Part shown: positions 14,448 to 16,699 of the stretch, one piece after another
Layout: the number at the start of each line of letters is the position of its first letter
Numbering within the stretch: the first letter of the stretch is position 1
NCBI GenBank assembly: GCA_020851015.1
Contig: JADZDN010000052.1
Location: 1-16,699, forward strand
DNA: 16,699 nt
Direction: 5' to 3'
DNA from: Alphaproteobacteria bacterium
GTDB taxonomy: Bacteria > Pseudomonadota > Alphaproteobacteria > JAEULC01
Notes under the pieces: generated by a model
What the model was told of the DNA's origin: nothing
The model's database searches: none
What the model saw: only the letters and a program-made list of their open reading frames with translations
Made by a program: the position numbers and the translations under genes

Positions 14448-15965
14448 ATGATCGACAGCTTCGGCCACTTCCTGCATGCCTTTGGCAGCTTCCTGGGGCC
14501 CGCGTCGCTCTTCAACATCATGTGGGCGATGCTCCTCGGGATCATCATCGGCGCCCTGCCCGGCCTGACCGCGACGATGGGCGTGGCGCTGATGACCACG
14601 CTCACCTTCTCGATGGGCCATACCGATGCGATCATGGTGCTGATCTGCATCTATGTCGGTGCGATCTACGGCGGCAGCCGCAGCGCCATTCTGCTCAATA
14701 TTCCGGGCACCCCGGCGTCCGCCTGCTCGACGCTCGACGGCTATCCGCTGGCGCGCCAGGGTCTCGCCGGCCGCGCCATGGGCATCTCCACCAGCGGGTC
14801 CTGGCTCGGCACGCTCTTCGGTGCGTTGTGTGTCGCGACGCTGACGCCGGTGCTCGCCAACGTTGCGCTGACCTTCCAGAGCTATGAGTTCTTCTGGATC
14901 GCGGTGTTCGGCATCGTGATCGCCGGCACGCTGTCGGGCGGCGACGCCCTCAAGGGCTACATCGCCGGGTTCATCGGCCTGTGGATCGGCACGATCGGCA
15001 ACGAGCCCTACTACAACTATCCCCGCTTCGCCTTCGGCTTCACCGACCTGACCGGCGGCATCGGCTTGCTGCCCGCGCTCGTCGGCACGTTCGGGATGGC
15101 CGAGGTGCTGATGGCCATGCGCGGACCCGCCGCCAAGGCCATCAGCAACAAGCTCGACTCGGTGATCCCGCGCATCCGCGACGTGCTGCAGTACTGGCGC
15201 ACCATCCTGCGCTCGGGCGCGATCGGCACCTTCATCGGCATCCTGCCGGGCCTTGGCGAGGACATCGCCGCCTGGTCGTCCTACGCCGCCGCGCGCCGCG
15301 GCAGCAAGGAGAAGGAGAAGTTCGGCAAGGGGTCGGTCGAAGGCCTGATGTCGGCCGAGACCGGCGAGAGCGCCTGCGTGCCGGGCGCGATCATTCCGGT
15401 GCTGACCCTGGCCGTGCCCGGCTCGGCGCCGGCGGCCGTGCTGATGGCGGCGCTGATGATCCACGACATCAATCCCGGCCCGATGCTGATGATCAACACG
15501 CCAGATTTCCTCTACCAGATCGTGGCCATGCTGGTGATCGCCGACATGGCCAAGCTGGTCTACGGCCTGTTCCTGGTGCGCCCGCTGCTGTGGATCCTGC
15601 TGGTGCCGCGCGAGCGCCTGATGCCCGTGGTATTCGTTCTATGCTGCGTCGGCGCCTTCGCCATCACCTCGCGCATCTTCGACATCTACGTGATGGTCTT
15701 CTTCGGCTTCCTTGGGTTCATCCTGCGCGAGCTGAAATTCCCCATGGCGCCGATGATCCTGGGGCTGGTGCTGGGCGAGTTGTTCGAGAACAACCTGACT
15801 CGCGGCCTGAAGCTGTCGGACGGATCGATCGCGCCCTTCTTCACGCGGCCGATTGCCGGCACGCTGGCGGCGATCACCATCGCCTCGATCGTCTGGTCGA
15901 TCCCGGCGGCACAGGATTTCATCGGTGCGCGGCTTCGTCGCCTGATCGGCCGCGCGCCCGCCTAG
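14448..15965 (+). CDS. tctA: Tripartite tricarboxylate transporter large permease (TctA family)
   Basis: Large permease of 505 residues, expected to have about 11-12 membrane segments and to use the ion gradient to import the substrate delivered by TctC. TctA signatures are clear: GALPGLTATMGVALM at 35-49, then IYGGSRSAILLNIPGTPAS (73-91) with STLDGYPLARQG. A repeat of the first motif, IGILPGLGEDIAAW, occurs near residue 265, as expected for the internal duplication of the family. Length is standard (about 500). I chose the ATG at 14448, ten bases after tctB; the open frame to a GTG at 14370 would lie inside tctB and adds a non-membrane Ser/Cys-rich leader. It ends 12 bases from the convergent exporter gene. 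Confidence 0.96.
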   Translation: MIDSFGHFLHAFGSFLGPASLFNIMWAMLLGIIIGALPGLTATMGVALMTTLTFSMGHTDAIMVLICIYVGAIYGGSRSAILLNIPGTPASACSTLDGYPLARQGLAGRAMGISTSGSWLGTLFGALCVATLTPVLANVALTFQSYEFFWIAVFGIVIAGTLSGGDALKGYIAGFIGLWIGTIGNEPYYNYPRFAFGFTDLTGGIGLLPALVGTFGMAEVLMAMRGPAAKAISNKLDSVIPRIRDVLQYWRTILRSGAIGTFIGILPGLGEDIAAWSSYAAARRGSKEKEKFGKGSVEGLMSAETGESACVPGAIIPVLTLAVPGSAPAAVLMAALMIHDINPGPMLMINTPDFLYQIVAMLVIADMAKLVYGLFLVRPLLWILLVPRERLMPVVFVLCCVGAFAITSRIFDIYVMVFFGFLGFILRELKFPMAPMILGLVLGELFENNLTRGLKLSDGSIAPFFTRPIAGTLAAITIASIVWSIPAAQDFIGARLRRLIGRAPA

Positions 15966-15977
15966 CGCCGCGACCGC

Positions 15978-16699
15978 TCAGCGTTGCGGCGACCGCAGAT
16001 CGGCGAGCGTGTGGCCGACCACGGCCGCCAGCACCAGCGCGCCCCCCGCGAGCGTCGCCGTGCCGGGGTCCTCGCCCAAGGCCAGCCATACCCACAAGCC
16101 CGCGAACACGGTTTCCAGCACGGTGATCAGGCTGACCTCCGCCGCCGGCGCCATGCGCGCGCCGGTGGTGAACAGCACCATGCCGATGCCGAGCTGTCCC
16201 ACGCCGAACAGCCACATCAACCCGAAGTCCTTGGCCGAGACCAGCATCGGGTCTGCCAGCGGCAGGGCGATCAGGGCGCCGAAACACGAGGCCAGGCAGG
16301 CTGCCGGCGTCATCCGCACCGTGCGGTGGTAGCGGATCGTCACGGTCGCCGCGGCGAAGGCGAATGCCGTCGTCAGCGACAGGCCGAGGCCGAACAGCCC
16401 GCCGCCGATCGCCTGGTTCGACACCATGACGATGATGCCGGCGGCGGCAACCACAAGCGCCACCCAGGTGCGCGCCTTCACCCGCTCGCGCATCAGGATC
16501 CAGGCCAGCAAGGCGGCGATGAACGGGCCGGTGTTCTGGACGATCAGGATGCTGGCGACCGTGGCCACCTGGAGCGCCAGGATGAACGCGGTCGACGCGG
16601 TGGCGAAGCACAGCGCGGTGATGATGCCCGGCACCCCCGCCGCGCGGAACAGCGGCCACACCGCGCCGCGCTCGCGCACCGCCAGGAACAGCAGCAGGA
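15978..16699 (-). CDS. EamA/DMT-superfamily transporter (5' end beyond window)
   Basis: C-terminal 240 or so residues of a ten-helix drug/metabolite exporter with two EamA repeats. The frame stays open to the right edge, and the first visible residues (LLLFLAVRERG) are the end of a membrane segment, so the GTG at 16677-16679 is not the true start. The end of repeat 1 is recognisable by VQNTGPFIAALLAWILMRERVKARTWV and the following AAAGIIVMV helix; repeat 2 ends with LETVFAGLWVWLALGE and a final helix. Members export amino acids, nucleosides or other small molecules, but no substrate can be assigned. It points against the transporter operon with only 12 bases between stops, so it is probably not part of the catabolic regulon. 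Confidence 0.9.
   Translation of the reverse strand, partial: LLLFLAVRERGAVWPLFRAAGVPGIITALCFATASTAFILALQVATVASILIVQNTGPFIAALLAWILMRERVKARTWVALVVAAAGIIVMVSNQAIGGGLFGLGLSLTTAFAFAAATVTIRYHRTVRMTPAACLASCFGALIALPLADPMLVSAKDFGLMWLFGVGQLGIGMVLFTTGARMAPAAEVSLITVLETVFAGLWVWLALGEDPGTATLAGGALVLAAVVGHTLADLRSPQR

Noticed and set aside
12755..14650. 631-codon minus-strand open frame opposite tctC, tctB and tctA
   Set aside because: Antisense to clear transporter genes; His/Arg/Gly-rich translation without motifs.
14298..15464. 388-codon minus-strand open frame opposite tctA
   Set aside because: Shadow of the third-position GC bias of tctA; no domain features.
15966..15991. CGCCGC...GCGGCG stem in the gap between tctA and the exporter gene, considered as a bidirectional terminator
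   Set aside because: Only six pairs with a 14-base loop and no T-run on either strand; in this GC content it is likely by chance.
1..16699. Mobile element, prophage, tRNA/rRNA, CRISPR or recent transfer boundary
   Set aside because: No transposase or integrase motifs, no direct-repeat arrays, no RNA gene signatures and no visible change in base composition across the window.

Overview
The window is high-GC (about two-thirds G+C by eye), densely packed bacterial DNA. Tripartite tricarboxylate transporters, MLE-type enolases, Bug binding proteins and RND pumps together suggest a Gram-negative, metabolically versatile soil or water proteobacterium, most likely an alphaproteobacterium. The taxon is an inference from gene content and composition. 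There are no RNA genes, insertion sequences or CRISPR arrays, and no gene-free stretch above about 200 bases.

Region 1 (1-4502, minus strand) is an RND multidrug-efflux operon read leftwards: a TetR/AcrR repressor, a membrane-fusion protein, and an HAE1-type inner-membrane permease that runs off the left edge. The permease start overlaps the fusion-protein stop as ATGA. A TTGACA promoter with a 17-bp dyad at the expected transcription start precedes the repressor, so the operon is probably self-repressed.

Region 2 (4652-12665, minus strand) is an eight-gene catabolic and regulatory block. The upstream half is a tight operon: TIM-barrel isomerase, MLE-subgroup enolase, SDR-like epimerase, double-GNAT acetyltransferase and a second TetR repressor, joined by four overlapping start/stop junctions. 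After a 66-bp gap with its own promoter and operator comes the downstream half: a divergent DHDPS/NAL-type lyase, a Gfo/Idh/MocA dehydrogenase and a second TIM-barrel isomerase.

Region 3 (12794-15965, plus strand) is a divergently transcribed tripartite tricarboxylate transporter: binding protein, small membrane subunit and large permease. A strong hairpin separates the binding protein from the membrane subunits.

Region 4 (15978-16699, minus strand) is the 3' part of an EamA/DMT-family exporter that converges on the transporter.

The main discovery is a shared operator, AAGTAACCA-N4-GTTAC (core GTAAC-N6-GTTAC). It occurs once in the divergent promoter region between transporter and catabolic operon (12741-12760) and once in front of the lyase operon (7760-7779). 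No other copy was seen. The two sites and the TetR gene beside one of them make transporter, enolase operon and lyase operon look like one regulon. The regulator would be the last gene of an operon it represses. The enzymes fit uptake of an organic or sugar acid followed by epimerisation, oxidation, elimination and carbon-carbon cleavage without a kinase. The substrate is unknown and the combination is not a pathway I recognise.
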